Source: Agrococcus jejuensis
GTDB lineage: Bacteria > Actinomycetota > Actinomycetes > Actinomycetales > Microbacteriaceae
Assembly: GCF_900099705.1 (NCBI RefSeq)
Contig: NZ_LT629695.1
Location: 3,100,001 to 3,164,000, forward strand
DNA: 64,000 bases
Direction: 5' to 3'
The notes under the pieces are model-generated. The model saw only the letters and a program-made list of their open reading frames with translations, did no database searches and was not told the origin of the DNA. The position numbers and the translations under genes are program-made. Position 1 is the first letter of the stretch. Every line of letters starts with the position of its first letter. This document shows positions 51,875 to 60,133 of this stretch, one piece after another.

Positions 51875-52407
51875 GGGGCGTCGCCTCGCGCGACGAGGCG
51901 CTCGCGCAGCGCGCCGTCGCGAGCGATCGCGAAGCGCTTGCCGGCGAGGCGACCCACGACGGCTGCGACGATCGCGTACGGCAGCACCTCCAGGATCGGC
52001 CTGTCGACCAACGACGCCGCTGGCCACGCGACGATGGCGCCGAGCGCTGCGAAGCACGCGAGGTGCACGACCTCCCATCGCATGCGCAGCACCGAGAGCA
52101 GCACCGCCAGCGCGACGGCGGCGGGCACGCCGTAGATCGTCAGCGGCACGCCGCCGATGACCACCGCGAACATCGCCGTGAGCCCGGCGCCGCCGAGCGA
52201 CTCGACGGCGAACTCGCTCGCGACGCCGAGCGGCGCGATCGTCGTGACGATGGCGGTGACCGCGAGCGACATGATCGCGACGACCCAGCCCACCGCGACG
52301 TCGAGCACGGTGCACTGGTTCCTGCGCGGGTCGAGGCCGACCGCGAGCCCCAGCAGGGCGAGCGCCGGATCCTCGATCCAACGCAAGCCTCCGTCGTGCT
52401 CACGCAT
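51871..52407 (-). CDS. DPRRN membrane protein, copy 1
   Basis: A 178-residue membrane protein with a short tail (DGGLRWIEDPALALLGLAVGLDPRRNQCTVLDVAVGWV) and four membrane segments (VAIMSLAVTAIVTTI, AMFAVVIGGVPLTIYGVPAAVALAVLLSVL, VVHLACFAALGAIVAWPAASL, VLPYAIVAAVVGRLAGKRFAI). It overlaps the tetR gene by eight bases and copy 2 by four, so regulator and both membrane proteins form one coupled operon. I do not recognise the family; a TetR-controlled transporter-like or envelope role is inferred from context only. Confidence 0.8.
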   Translation of the reverse strand: MREHDGGLRWIEDPALALLGLAVGLDPRRNQCTVLDVAVGWVVAIMSLAVTAIVTTIAPLGVASEFAVESLGGAGLTAMFAVVIGGVPLTIYGVPAAVALAVLLSVLRMRWEVVHLACFAALGAIVAWPAASLVDRPILEVLPYAIVAAVVGRLAGKRFAIARDGALRERLVARGDAP

Positions 52408-53083
52408 CGCCGAGCTCCCTCGCCATGCGCGCGAGCGCCAGCACGCGGCGGGCCTGGCCGCGCAGCACCGGCAGGCGGCTCGCGCGGGCGAGGTCGTCGA
52501 CGAGCGGCACGACCTCGGCCACGAGGGCCCTGGTGCGGCGCTGGTCGTCGCTGCGATCCATCGACCACGCGAGCATCACGGCCATGACGGCGGCCCAGAG
52601 CAGCTCGGGCAGGGCCTCGAGCACCTCGGCGTCGGCGCGCAGGTCGGAGCCGGCGACGACGGTGCCGAGGGCCGCGATCATGCGGTCGCGCGTCTCGGCG
52701 CTCGCGTCGCCGAACGGGCTCGTGGGGGAGGCGGGGTCGAGGGATGCGCCGAGCATCTCGACCGCGACGGCGTGGTGCGGAGCGATCTCGTCGAGCACGA
52801 TCGTCATCGCCGCGTCGAGGCGGCGGGCGAACGCACGCGTCGTGCCGAGCTCGCTGGCGAGCCGCTCGACGATGCGCTCGGTGACGGCGTCGTAGACGAG
52901 GTGCACGAGGTGCGCCTTCGAGGGCACGTAGAGGTAGATCGTGCCGGGCGCGACGCCCGCGCGCTGTGCGATGCGCCGCATGGAGGCAGCCGCATATCCG
53001 TCCTCCGCGAGCGTCGCGAGCGCTGCCTCGACGACGCGCGCGCGGGTCCGCTCGCCTTTCGTGTCCCGCCCGTCCGGTGTCAT
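52400..53083 (-). CDS. TetR-family repressor
   Basis: A 227-residue TetR regulator. The helix-turn-helix is TRARVVEAALATLAEDGYAAASMRRIAQRAGVAPGTIYLYVPSKAHLVHLVYDAV from about residue 13 to 67, followed by a helical ligand domain. The ATG is set by TATGGT (minus strand, 53090-53095), six bases upstream, i.e. a leaderless mRNA. A 14-bp palindrome right behind that hexamer is the likely operator. It heads an operon with two paralogous membrane proteins and diverges from the molybdenum oxidoreductase gene, which it could also control. Confidence 0.92.
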   Translation of the reverse strand: MTPDGRDTKGERTRARVVEAALATLAEDGYAAASMRRIAQRAGVAPGTIYLYVPSKAHLVHLVYDAVTERIVERLASELGTTRAFARRLDAAMTIVLDEIAPHHAVAVEMLGASLDPASPTSPFGDASAETRDRMIAALGTVVAGSDLRADAEVLEALPELLWAAVMAVMLAWSMDRSDDQRRTRALVAEVVPLVDDLARASRLPVLRGQARRVLALARMARELGDA

Positions 53084-53096
53084 GGCATCACCATAC

Positions 53097-53110
53097 CTGA
53101 ACGTGTTCAG
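53097..53110. promoter_or_regulatory. Candidate TetR operator
   Basis: CTGAAC-GT-GTTCAG is a perfect inverted repeat placed just upstream of the tetR -10 hexamer TATGGT (53090-53095, minus strand), inside the promoter spacer, and about 120 bp before the divergent molybdopterin oxidoreductase start. Position and symmetry suit autorepression by TetR. Confidence 0.6.
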
Positions 53111-53232
53111 TTGTGACGGAGCACGTGTCGCGAGCACCCAGGGCCGGCGCCGAGGTGCACGATGGCCGCATCCGTTCGTCGCGCGGCTCCGAACCCTTCG
53201 AAGGGCCGACAGCGGCAGGGAGGCGGCACATC

Positions 53233-54810
53233 ATGGCGAGGCACGGCAGCGGCATCGAGGGCAAGCGCTTCATCGCCTGGGCGGCACTCATGGGCGTCGC
53301 GAGCGGCGCGGTCTTCCTCGGCGTCGCCGAGCTGATCGCGTGCCTGTTCGCGCGCACGGCGAGCCCGATCCTCGCGGTGGGCTCGTTCGTCATCGACATC
53401 GTGCCGCAGCCCCTCAAGGAGTTCGCGATCGCGACGTTCGGCGAGGACGACAAGGTCGTGCTGCTCGGCAGCCTCGGCCTCGCGGTCGTCATCGCCTCCG
53501 CGCTCGGCGGCGGGCTGCAGCTCATCCGGCCTCCGCTCGGCGTCGCCGTCGTGCTGCTGGCGGGCGCCCTCGCGACGGCGGCCACCGTGACACGCACGGG
53601 CGGCTCGCCGCTCGGCTTCCTTCCACCGGTCGTCGGCGCGATCGCGGGTGCCGTCCTGCTCCTCATCCTCGCTCGTCGCCTGCGCGCATGGCGCGACGGC
53701 GCGGGCACCGGATCGCAGCGTTCGACGCCCGGCTCCGCGGTCGACCGTCGCCAGTTCTTCCTCATCGCCGGCATCTCGAGCGTCGCGGCCATCGCGGTCG
53801 GCGTCGGCGCGCGCGTCACGTCCGCGGCGACGGCGTCGCTCGAGGCCATCCGCGACGCGCTGCAGCTGCCGACGCCGAACAGCACCGTCACGATCCCCGA
53901 CGGCGCAGAGCTCGACGTCGAGGGCGTGTCGCCGCTCTTCACCCCCAACGAGGACTTCTACCGCGTCGACACGGCGCTCACGGTGCCCGAGGTCGACCCC
54001 GAGACGTGGACGCTCGTGATCGACGGCATGGTCGATGAGCGCGTCGAGCTGACGTTCCAGGACCTCCTCGACATGGGGGTCGACGAGTACGCCATCACGC
54101 TCACGTGCGTGTCGAACGAGGTCGGCGGCGGCCTCGTCGGCAACGCGAAGTGGCTCGGCGTGCCCATCCGCGACGTGCTCGCGATGGCGGGCGTGCAGGA
54201 CGGCGCCGACATGGTGCTGTCGACGAGCGTCGACGGCTACACGGCCAGCACGCCGCTCGAGGCCGTGACCGACGAGAACCGCGACGCGATCCTCGCGATC
54301 GCCATGAACGGAGAGCCGCTGCCGCTCGAGCACGGCTTCCCCGTGCGCATGGTCGTGCCCGGCCTCTACGGCTACGTCTCGGCCACGAAGTGGGTCACCG
54401 AGCTCACGGTCACGACGTTCGCCGACGATGAGGCGTACTGGACGCCGCGCGGCTACAGCGCCGAGGCGCCCATCAAGTTCTCGTCGCGCGTCGACACCCC
54501 GAAGTCGGGCACGCCCGTCACGGCCGGCACGGTGCCGATCGCGGGCATGGCGTGGGCGCAGACGGTGGGCATCGACCGCGTCGAGGTGAGCATCGACGAC
54601 GGCGACTGGCAGCAGGCGACGCTCTCGACGGCCGTCAACGACGACACGTGGGTGCAGTGGTTCCTCGAGTGGCAGGCGGAGCCCGGCACGCACTACATCG
54701 CCGTGCGCGCCGTGAACAAGGCGGGCGAGACGCAGATCGAGGAGCGCGCACCCATCGCGCCCGACGGCTCGGCCGGCTGGCACCGTCCGCTCATCACGGT
54801 CACCGGATGA
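53233..54810 (+). CDS. Molybdopterin-dependent oxidoreductase (SUOX/YedY-like) with membrane anchor
   Basis: A 525-residue protein. The first 165 residues hold about four to five membrane helices (FIAWAALMGVASGAVFLGVAEL and others), then a basic RRQFFLIAGISSVAA segment like a twin-arginine signal-anchor, then the catalytic domain with the Mo-ligand cysteine in AITLTCVSNEVGGGLVGNAKW near residue 297, and a C-terminal dimerisation domain (GIDRVEVSIDDGDWQQA). It should act outside the membrane as a sulfite oxidase or sulfoxide reductase-like enzyme. I chose ATG 53233, preceded by GGGAGG, over a GTG at 53113. Confidence 0.9.
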   Translation: MARHGSGIEGKRFIAWAALMGVASGAVFLGVAELIACLFARTASPILAVGSFVIDIVPQPLKEFAIATFGEDDKVVLLGSLGLAVVIASALGGGLQLIRPPLGVAVVLLAGALATAATVTRTGGSPLGFLPPVVGAIAGAVLLLILARRLRAWRDGAGTGSQRSTPGSAVDRRQFFLIAGISSVAAIAVGVGARVTSAATASLEAIRDALQLPTPNSTVTIPDGAELDVEGVSPLFTPNEDFYRVDTALTVPEVDPETWTLVIDGMVDERVELTFQDLLDMGVDEYAITLTCVSNEVGGGLVGNAKWLGVPIRDVLAMAGVQDGADMVLSTSVDGYTASTPLEAVTDENRDAILAIAMNGEPLPLEHGFPVRMVVPGLYGYVSATKWVTELTVTTFADDEAYWTPRGYSAEAPIKFSSRVDTPKSGTPVTAGTVPIAGMAWAQTVGIDRVEVSIDDGDWQQATLSTAVNDDTWVQWFLEWQAEPGTHYIAVRAVNKAGETQIEERAPIAPDGSAGWHRPLITVTG

Positions 54811-54848
54811 CCGGCGCGCCCCGCGCCGTCGCCGCGTAGGGTGAGCGC

Positions 54849-55328
54849 ATGCCGACCACCGTCGCCGTCATCACCGTCTCCGACCGCTCCGCGAGCGGCG
54901 CTCGCCGCGACGCGGGCGGCCCGATCGCCGTCGAGGCGTTCCGCGCGGCCGGCTTCGACTGCCCCGACGCCACGATCGTGCCCGACGGCGCCGAGAGCGT
55001 GGCGGATGCGCTGCGCACGGCGATCGCCGCGGGCGCTCGCGTCGTCGTGACGACGGGTGGCACGGGGCTCGCGCCGCGCGACGAGACGCCGGAGGGCACG
55101 GCGCTCGTGCTCGAGACGCACGTGCCGGGGATCGCCGAGGAGCTGCGCCGCATCGGCACCGCCGAGCTGCCGCAGGGCATGCTCTCGCGCGGCCTCGCGG
55201 GCATCGCGCAGGGCGCCCTCGTCGTCAACCTGCCGGGGTCGCCGAACGCCGTGACCACGGGCATGCCCGTCGTGCTGTCGGTCGCGGCGCACGTCGTGCA
55301 CCAGCTCGACGGCGCCGACCACCCGTGA
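54849..55328 (+). CDS. mogA: Molybdopterin adenylyltransferase (MogA/MoaB)
   Basis: A 159-residue protein that adenylates molybdopterin. VAVITVSDRSASGARRDAGG at the N-terminus, VVVTTGGTGLAPRDETPEG near 57 (the TGGTG loop) and LVVNLPGSPNAVTTG near 120 are diagnostic. TAGGGT at 54837-54842 stands six bases before the ATG. Coupled by GTGA overlap to moaE. Confidence 0.94.
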   Translation: MPTTVAVITVSDRSASGARRDAGGPIAVEAFRAAGFDCPDATIVPDGAESVADALRTAIAAGARVVVTTGGTGLAPRDETPEGTALVLETHVPGIAEELRRIGTAELPQGMLSRGLAGIAQGALVVNLPGSPNAVTTGMPVVLSVAAHVVHQLDGADHP

Positions 55329-55750
55329 GCGTGCCCGTCGCCCGCGTCGTCGACGCGCCGCTCGACGTCGCGGCCCACCTCGACGCCGTCGACCAGCCCA
55401 CCGCGGGCGCGACGACGTCGTTCGTCGGTCGCGTGCGCGACCACGACCCCGATGCCGCAGGTGCCGTCGTCGGCCTCGAGTACTCGGCGCATCCCGACGC
55501 TGAGGCGACGCTGCGGGCCATCGCCGAGCGTGCGATCGGCGACACGCAGGCGAGCGTCGCCGTGAGCCACCGCATCGGCAGGCTCGGCGTGGGCGACGTC
55601 GCCGTCGTCATCGCCGTGTCGTCGCCGCACCGCGCGGAGGCCTTCGAGGTGTGCCGTGCCGTGATCGAGACGATCAAGACCGACCTGCCGGTGTGGAAGC
55701 GCCAGATCGAGGCCGATGGCACGACGGCGTGGAAGGGCATCGGCGGCTGA
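55325..55750 (+). CDS. moaE: Molybdopterin synthase large subunit MoaE
   Basis: A 141-residue subunit that, with MoaD, adds two sulfurs to cyclic pyranopterin monophosphate. GATTSFVGRVRDHDPDAAGAVVGLEYSAHPDAEATLR near residue 28, VSHRIGRLGVGDVAVVIAVSSPHRAEAF near 81 and the catalytic lysines in TDLPVWKRQIEADG near 118 are typical. Its partner moaD lies in the opposing operon 27 bases away. Confidence 0.95.
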   Translation: MSVPVARVVDAPLDVAAHLDAVDQPTAGATTSFVGRVRDHDPDAAGAVVGLEYSAHPDAEATLRAIAERAIGDTQASVAVSHRIGRLGVGDVAVVIAVSSPHRAEAFEVCRAVIETIKTDLPVWKRQIEADGTTAWKGIGG

Positions 55751-55755
55751 GTCGA

Positions 55756-55774
55756 CCCGGGCGTCAGCGCCGGG
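55756..55774. terminator. Weak hairpin between moaE and moaD
   Basis: CCCGG(g)CG pairs with CGCCGGG around TCAG, one bulged G. It is the only candidate terminator between the two converging molybdenum operons. Confidence 0.35.
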
Positions 55775-55777
55775 CCG

Positions 55778-56011
55778 TCACCCGCCCGCGAAGGGCGGCA
55801 GCACGTCGACGAGCACGTCGTCGGCGAGCGGCGTCTCGTCGCCGACGCGCGCGCCATCCACCAGCACGGCGCAGCGCGGCAGGATGCCGCCGAGGCCGGG
55901 ACGCTCGGACGCCAGCGCTGCGCGCAGCGCCCCGAGCGTCGGCTCGTGCCGCTGCTCGCTCGCGGTGCCGGCGAGCTCCTCGGCCGCGGCGAAGTAGCGC
56001 ACGCGCGCCAT
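55778..56011 (-). CDS. moaD: Molybdopterin synthase small subunit MoaD
   Basis: A 77-residue ubiquitin-like sulfur carrier. The start VRYFAAAEELAG, the CAVLVDG strand and the C-terminal PPFAGG, whose last glycine receives the thiocarboxylate, identify it. The ATG shares a base with the moaC stop (TGATG). It is the last gene of moeZ-moeA-moaC-moaD. Confidence 0.92.
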   Translation of the reverse strand: MARVRYFAAAEELAGTASEQRHEPTLGALRAALASERPGLGGILPRCAVLVDGARVGDETPLADDVLVDVLPPFAGG

Positions 56012-56490
56012 CAGGCCTCGTCGTCCTCGCGCGTCCACGAGCCGGAGCGGCCGCCCTCCTTGGCGGTGATGCGCAGACGCTCGATCGACGTCGAGCGATC
56101 CATGCCCTTCACCATGTCGACGATCGCGAGGGCCGCGACCGACACGGCCGTGAGCGCCTCCATCTCGACGCCCGTGCGGTCGGCCGTGCGCACCGTCGCC
56201 GCGACCTCGACGCCCTCGTCGACGATCTCGAGGTCGACGACGGCGCCGTGCACGCCGATCACGTGCGCGAGCGGCAGCAGCGTCGCCGTGTGCTTCGCGG
56301 CCTGGATGCCGGCGATGCGCGCGACGGCGAGCACGTCGCCCTTCGGCGCGGTGCCGTCGCGCAGCGTCGCGATGACGGCGGGGGAGCAGCGTACGAAGCC
56401 GCGTGCGGTCGCCGAGCGCACGGTGGGCTGCTTCGCCGTGACGTCGACCATGCGGGCGTGGCCCGCGGCATCGAGGTGCGTGAGGCTCAT
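56011..56490 (-). CDS. moaC: Cyclic pyranopterin monophosphate synthase MoaC
   Basis: A 159-residue enzyme converting the MoaA product to cPMP. LTHLDAAGHARMVDVTAKQPT at the start, KGDVLAVARIAGIQAAKHTATLLPLAHVI near 50 with the catalytic lysine and histidine, GVEMEALTAVSVAALAIVDMVKGMD near 105 and ITAKEGGRSG near 146 are all present. ATGA overlap with moeA, TGATG with moaD. Confidence 0.96.
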   Translation of the reverse strand: MSLTHLDAAGHARMVDVTAKQPTVRSATARGFVRCSPAVIATLRDGTAPKGDVLAVARIAGIQAAKHTATLLPLAHVIGVHGAVVDLEIVDEGVEVAATVRTADRTGVEMEALTAVSVAALAIVDMVKGMDRSTSIERLRITAKEGGRSGSWTREDDEA

Positions 56491-57719
56491 GCGACCAGCA
56501 TGACATCGACGAGGTCGCCGACCGCGACGGCCTCGACATCTGCGGGCACGATCGCGTACGCCTCCGCACGTCCGAGCCCGCCGGCCATGTGCGAGCCGGA
56601 TCCGCCTGCCGTCGCGGGCGCGACCGTCCAGCGTGCGGGATCCGAGCGGTCGATCGCCGCAGGCAGGTATTGACGGCGTCCGGGAGGCGTCCGCCACGCG
56701 GCGGATGCGGGGAGCACGATGCGCGCGCGCTCGCCGCCGACGCGGCCCTGCATCGCCAGGAGCGCCGGTCGCACGAACGTCTCGAACGACACGGCCGAGC
56801 TCACGGGGTTGCCCGGCAGCCCGAAGAGCAGCGTCCCGTCGGGCAGGCGCCCGAAGCCCTGCGGCTTGCCGGGCTGCATCGCGACGCGCACGAACGCCAT
56901 CGCTGCGGCGAGCTCGGTGCGCACGACCTCGTACGCGCCCGCGCTGACGCCGCCCGAGAAGACGATCGCGTCGACGGACTCGAGGTCGGCGAGCAGCGCA
57001 TGCAGCGACGACCCCTCGTCGTCGATCGACCCCCGGTGCACGACGATCGCGCCCGCGTCGGTCGCGAGGGCAGCGAGCAGGATGCCGTTGGAGTCGGGGA
57101 TCTGCCCGCGGCGCAGCGGCGTGCCGGGCTCGACGAGCTCGGAGCCGGTCGAGACGATCGCGACGCGCGGCGCCCGCGAGACGACGACGACGTCGACGCC
57201 CGAGGCCGCAGCGGCGGAGCACTGCAGCGGGCCCATCCATGTGCCCGCCGCGAGCACCTCGTCGCCGCGGCGCGCATCCTGGCCGCCGCGGCGCACGAAG
57301 ACGCCGGCCGCGGCGGGAGCCGCGACGACGGTCGTCGTGCCGAGCGAGTCGGCGAGCCCGCCGACGGTGTCCTCGAAGGGCACGATGGCGTCGGCGTCGG
57401 CGGGCACGGCGGAGCCCGTCATGATGCGCGCCGCCTGCCCGGCCGCGAGCCGCGGGTCGTCGGGGCTGCCCGCGGGGAGGTCGGCGACGACGGCGAGCGT
57501 CACGGGCGCATCCTGGCTCGCCGTCGCGACGTCGGCGAAGCGCACGGCGAAGCCGTCCATCGCGGAGTTGTCGAACGCGGGGATGTCGTTGGCGGCGAGC
57601 ACGGGTGCGTGCAGCACGCGGCCGTGCGCCTCCGCGATCGCGACCGTCTCGGCGGGGAGCGGTGCGACGGCGGCGAGCACCTCGGCGAGCTGCTCCTCCA
57701 CGGAACGCATCGCGCTCAT
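56487..57719 (-). CDS. moeA: Molybdopterin molybdotransferase MoeA
   Basis: A 410-residue enzyme that inserts molybdate into adenylated molybdopterin. DIPAFDNSAMDGFAVRFAD near residue 42, ARIMTGSAVPADADAIVPFED near 93, RVAIVSTGSELVEPGTPL, PDSNGILLAALATD, IVFSGGVSAGAYEVVR near 265 and LFGLPGNPVSSAVSFETFV near 302 follow the family order. ATGA overlaps at both ends tie it to moeZ and moaC. Confidence 0.96.
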   Translation of the reverse strand: MSAMRSVEEQLAEVLAAVAPLPAETVAIAEAHGRVLHAPVLAANDIPAFDNSAMDGFAVRFADVATASQDAPVTLAVVADLPAGSPDDPRLAAGQAARIMTGSAVPADADAIVPFEDTVGGLADSLGTTTVVAAPAAAGVFVRRGGQDARRGDEVLAAGTWMGPLQCSAAAASGVDVVVVSRAPRVAIVSTGSELVEPGTPLRRGQIPDSNGILLAALATDAGAIVVHRGSIDDEGSSLHALLADLESVDAIVFSGGVSAGAYEVVRTELAAAMAFVRVAMQPGKPQGFGRLPDGTLLFGLPGNPVSSAVSFETFVRPALLAMQGRVGGERARIVLPASAAWRTPPGRRQYLPAAIDRSDPARWTVAPATAGGSGSHMAGGLGRAEAYAIVPADVEAVAVGDLVDVMLVA

Positions 57720-58831
57720 GCCGGGTCCTCCTCGGGTCGCAGGGCGTCGTCGGGCCGCAGTGCTTCGATGCCGCCCGCGAGCACGGATGCCTCGACGCCG
57801 AGGTCGCGCAGCGCGCGCGCCGCCTGCAGCGCCCTCGCGCCGCGCTGGCACACGACGACGACCGGGCCGTCGCCGACGGCGGCGGGGTCGGCGAGCAGGG
57901 TGTCGAGCGGCAGCAGCACGGAGCCGGGGATGCTGCCCGCGGCGGTCTCGTGCGGCTCGCGCACGTCGAGGATCGTGGCGCCCGCGGCGCGCGCCGTCGC
58001 CGCGTCGGCGGGCGTGAGGTGCGGCACGGGCGCGGGCGTCGTCGGCGTCGCCGCGGGCGTGGCGCCGGCCGCGCGCAGCGGCACCTCGGTCTGGCGTGCA
58101 CGCAGCGCGTCGATCACGGCGACGCGGCCCAGCAGCGGCTCGCCGATGCCCGTCACGAGCTTGACGGCCTCGAGCGCCATGAGGCCGCCCACCTGCAGGC
58201 ACAGCGCGCCGAGCACGCCCACCTGCGCGCACGTCGGCACCTCGCCCACGGTGTCCGGCGGGTAGAGGTCGGCGAGCGTCACGGGCGACGCGTCGACGGG
58301 CGGGGCGGACCACAGCACGGTGACCTGCGCGTGGAACTCCTGCACGACGCCCCAGACGAGCGGCACGCCCAGCCGCTCGCACGCGGCGGCGACCGCCGCG
58401 CGCGTCGCGAACGTGTCGGTGCCGTCGACCACGACGTCGGCGCCGGCGAGCAGCGTCGCGGCCGAGTCGGCGTCGACGCGGCGGCGCACGGCCTCCACCC
58501 GCGTCTCGGGCGAGAGGTCGGCGGCGGCGCGCACGGCGGAGTCGACCTTCGGCCGGCCGACGTCGGCGAGTCGGTGCAGCACCTGGCGCTGCAGGTTCGA
58601 CGCCTCGACGACGTCGTCGTCGAGGATCGTGATCGTGCCCACGCCTGCGGCGGCGAGCGCGAGGACGACGGGGGAGCCGAGCCCGCCGGCGCCGACGACC
58701 GCCACGTGCGCCGCGGCGAGCCTGCGCTGCCCGACCTCGCCGAACCCGGCGAGCACGGCGTGCCTGGCCGTGCGCAGCTGCTCCTCGGCGCTGAGGTGCT
58801 CGACCGGCTCGACCAACGGGGGGAACGGCAT
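57716..58831 (-). CDS. moeZ: ThiF-type adenylyltransferase fused to rhodanese (MoeZ-like)
   Basis: A 371-residue two-domain protein that adenylates MoaD (and possibly other ubiquitin-like carriers) and transfers sulfur to it. The ThiF/MoeB domain has VAVVGAGGLGSPVVLALAAAGVG near residue 43, NLQRQVLHRLADVGRPK near 78, GTDTFATR near 135 and the cysteine in GEVPTCAQVGVLG near 200. The zinc CxxC pair of E. coli MoeB is lacking, as in mycobacterial MoeZ. The rhodanese domain from about 270 has the active loop CQRGAR. TAGCCT (minus strand, 58839-58844) stands seven bases before the ATG. Confidence 0.94.
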   Translation of the reverse strand: MPFPPLVEPVEHLSAEEQLRTARHAVLAGFGEVGQRRLAAAHVAVVGAGGLGSPVVLALAAAGVGTITILDDDVVEASNLQRQVLHRLADVGRPKVDSAVRAAADLSPETRVEAVRRRVDADSAATLLAGADVVVDGTDTFATRAAVAAACERLGVPLVWGVVQEFHAQVTVLWSAPPVDASPVTLADLYPPDTVGEVPTCAQVGVLGALCLQVGGLMALEAVKLVTGIGEPLLGRVAVIDALRARQTEVPLRAAGATPAATPTTPAPVPHLTPADAATARAAGATILDVREPHETAAGSIPGSVLLPLDTLLADPAAVGDGPVVVVCQRGARALQAARALRDLGVEASVLAGGIEALRPDDALRPEEDPA

Positions 58832-58893
58832 GCTGCCCAGGCTAGGCCGCGGTCGCTGCGGGCCGAGGGACGCGCCGGAGATCGCCGCAATCG

Positions 58894-58911
58894 CGGAGTT
58901 CGACGGCTCCG
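58894..58911. promoter_or_regulatory. Inverted repeat in the moeZ / HTH-TOBE intergenic region
   Basis: CGGAG-TTCGACGG-CTCCG is a 5-8-5 inverted repeat over the expected -35 of the HTH-TOBE gene (its -10, TACGCT, is at 58929-58934). It could be an operator for a molybdate-sensing regulator. Weak evidence. Confidence 0.3.
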
Positions 58912-58942
58912 AACCCCGTGCATGCGGATACGCTCACGAACC

Positions 58943-59335
58943 ATGGACACGTTCCGCGTCGCCGAGGCCGCCCGACTGCTCGGCGTGAGCGACGACACCG
59001 TGCGCCGTTGGATCGACCACGGCACGCTGCCGACGACCGGCGACAGCCCCGCGCGCATCCCCGGCGCGGCGCTCGCGGCGCACGCCGTCGAGCTCGCGAA
59101 GGCCGCCGACGATCCGTCGTCGACGCTCTCGAGCGCCCGCAATCGGTTCGTGGGCCTCGTGACGCGCGTGCAGCGCGACGGCGTCATGGCGCAGGTCGAC
59201 ATCCAGGCCGGCCCGCACCGCGTGGTGTCGCTCATGTCGGCGGAGGCCGTCGACGAGCTCGCGCTCGCCCCAGGATCCCTGGCCGTCGCAATCGTGAAGG
59301 CCACCACCGTCATCGTCGAAGCACCGAAGGGCTGA
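58943..59335 (+). CDS. HTH-TOBE protein, probable molybdate-responsive regulator or molbindin
   Basis: A 130-residue protein with an N-terminal excisionase/MerR-type helix-turn-helix (FRVAEAARLLGVSDDTVRRWIDHGTLPTTG, residues 3-33) and a C-terminal Mop/TOBE domain (NRFVGLVTRVQRDGVMAQVDIQAGPHRVVSLMSAEAVDELAL) that binds molybdate in relatives. This differs from E. coli ModE, which has a winged-helix domain and two TOBE units. TACGCT at 58929-58934 is eight bases before the ATG. It lies three bases before modA, so it is the first gene of the molybdate uptake operon and a likely controller of it. Confidence 0.88.
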   Translation: MDTFRVAEAARLLGVSDDTVRRWIDHGTLPTTGDSPARIPGAALAAHAVELAKAADDPSSTLSSARNRFVGLVTRVQRDGVMAQVDIQAGPHRVVSLMSAEAVDELALAPGSLAVAIVKATTVIVEAPKG

Positions 59336-59338
59336 CCC

Positions 59339-60133
59339 ATGCGCATCTCCCGACTCTCCTCGGCAGGCATCGCCCTCGCTGCCCTCGTGCTCGCCGGCTG
59401 CGCCAGCGGCGACGCGGCGCCCGACGGCTCCACCGAGCCGGCCGCATCCGACGATGGCCTCTCTGGCGAGCTCACGATCTTCGCCGCCGCGTCGCTCACC
59501 GCCGCGTTCGACGAGCTCGCCGTCGAGTTCGAGGCGCTGCACCCCGGCGTCGACGTGCAGCCCATCACCTACGACGGGTCGTCGACGCTCGCGACCCAGA
59601 TCGAGGAGGGCGCGCCCGTCGACGTGTTCGCCTCGGCCGACGAGGCGAACATGCAGCGCGTCGTCGACGCGGGCCTCGCCGCCGACCCGCAGGCGTTCGC
59701 GACGAACACGCTCGTGCTCGTCGTGCCCGCGGGCAACCCCGGCGGTGTGGAGGGGCTCGAGGACCTCGCCGACCCCGACCTCACGGTCGTGCTCTGCGCG
59801 CCCGAGGTGCCCTGCGGCGCCGCCTCCGAGCGCCTGCTCGAGGCCGCGGGCGTCACGGCGGCCATCGACAGCGCCGAGCAGAACGTCACGGCCGTGCTCA
59901 CGAAGGTCGCGACGGGCGAGGCCGACGCGGGCCTCGTCTACGTGACCGACGCCGCCACGACCGACGACGTCGAGACCGTCGAGACGGAGGGCGCCGACGC
60001 CGTCGTGAACACCTACCCGCTCGTCGCGCTCGACGACGCGGCCAACCCGGATGCGGCTGCCGCGTTCGTCGAGTTCGTGCGCAGCGACGAGGGCCAGGCC
60101 GTGCTCGCCGAGCTCGGCTTCGGCGCACCGTGA
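59339..60133 (+). CDS. modA: Molybdate-binding lipoprotein ModA
   Basis: A 264-residue periplasmic-type binding protein anchored as a lipoprotein: signal peptide with lipobox LVLAGC (cysteine near residue 21), then ELTIFAAASLTAAFDELAVEFEALHPGVDV, VDVFASADEANMQRV near 97, NTLVLVVPAGNPGGVEGLEDLADPDLTVVLC and the late AGLVYVTDA, all standard for ModA. GTGA overlap with modB. Confidence 0.95.
   Translation: MRISRLSSAGIALAALVLAGCASGDAAPDGSTEPAASDDGLSGELTIFAAASLTAAFDELAVEFEALHPGVDVQPITYDGSSTLATQIEEGAPVDVFASADEANMQRVVDAGLAADPQAFATNTLVLVVPAGNPGGVEGLEDLADPDLTVVLCAPEVPCGAASERLLEAAGVTAAIDSAEQNVTAVLTKVATGEADAGLVYVTDAATTDDVETVETEGADAVVNTYPLVALDDAANPDAAAAFVEFVRSDEGQAVLAELGFGAP

Noticed and set aside
53113..53232. 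N-terminal extension of the molybdopterin oxidoreductase from the GTG at 53113
   Set aside because: The extra 40 residues are low complexity and charged, and the ATG at 53233 has a good GGGAGG ribosome site directly before the first membrane helix.
58894..58911. Classic ModE binding site near the molybdenum genes
   Set aside because: The inverted repeat does not resemble the E. coli ModE consensus; it is kept only as a weak candidate operator for the local HTH-TOBE protein.
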